A stretch of DNA of 64,000 nucleotides, taken from assembly GCF_052115485.1 (NCBI RefSeq), contig NZ_JBFRGU010000004.1, positions 522,079-586,078 on the forward strand, in the 5' to 3' direction. Both the position numbers and the translations under genes were made by a program. The notes under the pieces were generated by a model that was not told the origin of the DNA, searched no databases, and saw only the letters and a program-made list of their open reading frames with translations. This stretch comes from Microvirga sp052115485. GTDB taxonomy: Bacteria; Pseudomonadota; Alphaproteobacteria; Rhizobiales; Beijerinckiaceae. Positions 62,529 through 64,000 of the stretch are shown here, one piece after another; the stretch's first letter is position 1, and each line of letters begins with the position of its first letter.

Positions 62529-62690
62529 TCAATGGTCAATGCTCCAGGCATCGATGACCTCCTCCGAGGGTGCCTCGATTTGCTCGCTGAAACGGCTGCG
62601 ATAAAGCGAATAAGAGAGCATCATGCGTCTCGACAGACGAGCTGCGTAATGCGTCTGAGACAAGGATAACCCGATATCCATAATCGCTTG
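62529..62690 (-). pseudogene. Remnant of an isochorismatase-family hydrolase
   Basis: Reading on the minus strand from 62690: YGYRVILVSDALRSSSVETH DALL in one frame, then after a one-base shift YRSRFSEQIEAPSEEVIDAW SIDH and a stop at 62529. Joined, this is the typical C-terminal end of an isochorismatase-like cysteine hydrolase (YRV-V-DA-SS-HDA-RFSEQIE). The catalytic Asp, Lys and Cys parts are absent: sequence beyond about 62690 does not match. So it is a 5'-truncated, frameshifted pseudogene. Found in the 416-bp gap 62473-62888, where I see no intact gene. Confidence 0.75.
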
Positions 62691-62888
62691 GATCTTCAAG
62701 CGAGCTTGGCTTTTCGGCCATCGGAGCGAAATGATCAGTACGAAGGTCTGGCGTCGCGTTCATCAAAGGTCGCGATGAACATTGTATTTCTAGCTTTCCA
62801 CAGCATCCGTACTATAATTCTGCCCTTAAAAGCTGAGTTAACTCCGAAACTTAATGTACCCGATACGGGCGAGCACAAGGCGTTTCGC

Positions 62889-63032
62889 ATGAGCACTCTT
62901 CTCCTCATCATCGTGATCCTTCTGCTGATCGGAGCGGTTCCGCGATGGTCCTACAGCCGTGACTGGGGCTATGGGCCGAGCGGCATTCTTGGGATAGTCC
63001 TCATCGTTCTTCTTGTGTTGTTCCTGATGGGC
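62889..63032 (+). CDS. DUF3309-type small membrane protein, 3' end altered
   Basis: MSTLLLIIVILLLIGAVPRW then SYSRDWGYGPSGILGIVLIV and a second hydrophobic stretch LLVLFLMG: two helices around a Tyr/Gly-rich loop, the DUF3309 pattern (about 50 residues). The expected short ending and stop are missing; the frame instead runs on through PPNASFGGRIARL into DNA that encodes a histidine kinase in another frame, stopping only near 63227. The native gene is therefore cut at about 63032, either by rearrangement or by a wrong assembly join. Confidence 0.7.
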
Positions 63033-63040
63033 CCCCCAAA

Positions 63041-63994
63041 TGCATCGTTTGGGGGCCGGATCGCACGACTCTCTACAACGATGCGTTTTTGCCAATCCTG
63101 GGCCAGAAGCCGGAAGCTTTGGGGCNTCCCTTCAACGAGGTGTGGGCAGAGGCATGGGACGTCATCGGGCCGATCGTCGCGAAGGCCTATGCAGGGGANG
63201 CGACGTTCNTCAATGATTTCCCGTTGATTGTCGAACGNCAGGGTTACCCCGAACAGGCGTATTTCACTTTCTGCTATAGCCCGATCAGGGACCAGGACGG
63301 TCGGGTGCGCGGGATGATGGACACCGTCATCGAAACGACAGGCAAGGTTGAAGCGGCCAGAAACCTNAAGCTCCTGAATGCGGAACTCTCCCACCGNATC
63401 AAAAATACGCTCGCGATGGTCACGGCAATCGTGAACCAAACTTTTCGCGGCGCAGAGACAAGTGACATCGCNCAAGGAAAAATCATCCAGCGAATTGCCG
63501 CGCTCGGACAGGCTCACTCGATCCTCACGCAAAAGAACTGGAGCGCGGCCCCGATCCAGACGGTTGTCGAAGGAGCGCTTGCGCCGCATCGTACCGGCCA
63601 TGAATCGTTCGTGGTTGAAGGACCTCCGGCCCTGCTATCGGCGCGACAGGCTCTTTCGTTGGCTCTTGCTCTCCACGAGTTGGCTACGAACGCGGCTAAA
63701 TACGGCGCGTTGTCCGTGGAGGGCGGCCGCGTCCGCGTCACATGGGAGGCCGATGCCTCGGCGGATGGGCAATTTCGATTCATNTGGCGGGAGGTTGGCG
63801 GGCCGNCGGTACGACCTCCGGAGTGCACCGGATTCGGGTCGAAGATCATCGAATATGTACTGGCGTCCGATTTCGAGGGCGCCGTTAACATGATCTACGC
63901 GCGTGAAGGACTGCGTTGCGAACTCGTGACGGCAATGACGAACCTCAACCAGGCCGACGAGTTGCCGGATTCCGTAGCGTGGCCTCCATTATAA
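63041..63994 (+). CDS. HWE-family histidine kinase, 5' truncated
   Basis: About 318 codons without an identifiable start. The visible N-terminal part is a PAS domain entering at IVWGPDRTTLYNDAFLPILG and ending near CYSPIRDQDGRVRGMMDTVI. The H-box is ELSHRIKNTLAMVTAIVNQT (Arg from a CGN codon), the N-box LHELATNAAKYGALS, and the W-x-E motif of HWE kinases WREVGGP; the final G-motif is FGSKIIEYVL. HWE kinases act in light, stress or general-stress signalling. Nine single-base N calls affect this gene and none lies elsewhere. The upstream part is lost at the DUF3309 junction. Confidence 0.8.
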   Translation, partial: CIVWGPDRTTLYNDAFLPILGQKPEALGXPFNEVWAEAWDVIGPIVAKAYAGXATFXNDFPLIVEXQGYPEQAYFTFCYSPIRDQDGRVRGMMDTVIETTGKVEAARNXKLLNAELSHXIKNTLAMVTAIVNQTFRGAETSDIXQGKIIQRIAALGQAHSILTQKNWSAAPIQTVVEGALAPHRTGHESFVVEGPPALLSARQALSLALALHELATNAAKYGALSVEGGRVRVTWEADASADGQFRFXWREVGGPXVRPPECTGFGSKIIEYVLASDFEGAVNMIYAREGLRCELVTAMTNLNQADELPDSVAWPPL

Positions 63995-64000
63995 GCACTA

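Overview
The window is GC-rich chromosomal DNA from an alphaproteobacterium of the order Hyphomicrobiales (Rhizobiales). The evidence is gene order: chvI-chvG-hprK-EIIA-ptsH-ahcY; divL-tsaE/amgK-murU-addB-addA-trxA; rpsA-sppA-ihfB-lapA-trpF-trpB-trpA-accD-folC; and rpsT-dnaA-dnaN-recF-gyrB. Long palindromic repeats, a ChvG/ChvI pair, a DivL-type tyrosine pseudo-kinase and clustered GANTC sites agree with this. Small families such as DUF3309, DUF6328 and HWE kinases suggest the Methylobacteriaceae/Beijerinckiaceae/Microvirga area, but that is a weak inference.

Layout. 1-5.1 kb: envelope-stress two-component system, a regulatory (sugar-less) PTS branch and S-adenosylhomocysteinase behind a perfect palindromic operator. 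5.1-17.4 kb (+ strand): DivL with an upstream CtrA box, a TsaE-AmgK fusion plus MurU (tRNA t6A and cell-wall recycling), AddBA recombination nuclease and thioredoxin. 17.6-29.0 kb (- strand): folate, acetyl-CoA carboxylase, tryptophan, IHF-beta, SppA and ribosomal S1 genes, interrupted by a + strand COG3910-type ATPase and several repeats. 29.6-42 kb: mixed accessory/housekeeping stretch with DUF5996, a structured RNA leader before an XRE regulator, argG, a frameshifted membrane gene, a site-2 protease, typA/bipA, a repeat-rich RTX protein and a GST. 42.1-47.6 kb (- strand): tightly packed ubiE-ubiB-coaBC-dut-rrf2-cysK. 47.7-60.7 kb (+ strand): mutM, a DUF2189 membrane protein, enoyl-CoA hydratase, TSUP transporter, rpsT, dnaA, dnaN, recF, cupin, LysE exporter and gyrB. 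60.7-64 kb: a decaying accessory segment with a divergent pyrophosphatase, a duplicated DUF6328 membrane protein, an isochorismatase remnant, and a suspicious DUF3309/HWE-kinase junction after which all nine ambiguous bases of the window occur.

Cell-cycle control is the recurring theme: divL carries a full TTAA-N7-TTAAC CtrA site, and the dnaA upstream region has nine GANTC (CcrM-type) sites in 371 bp, a consensus DnaA box and a hairpin-rich leader. The most novel-looking item is the multi-helix RNA at about 30.86-31.05 kb. I saw no tRNA, rRNA, CRISPR array, prophage or insertion sequence. At least four families of dispersed palindromic repeats occupy most of the longer intergenic gaps.
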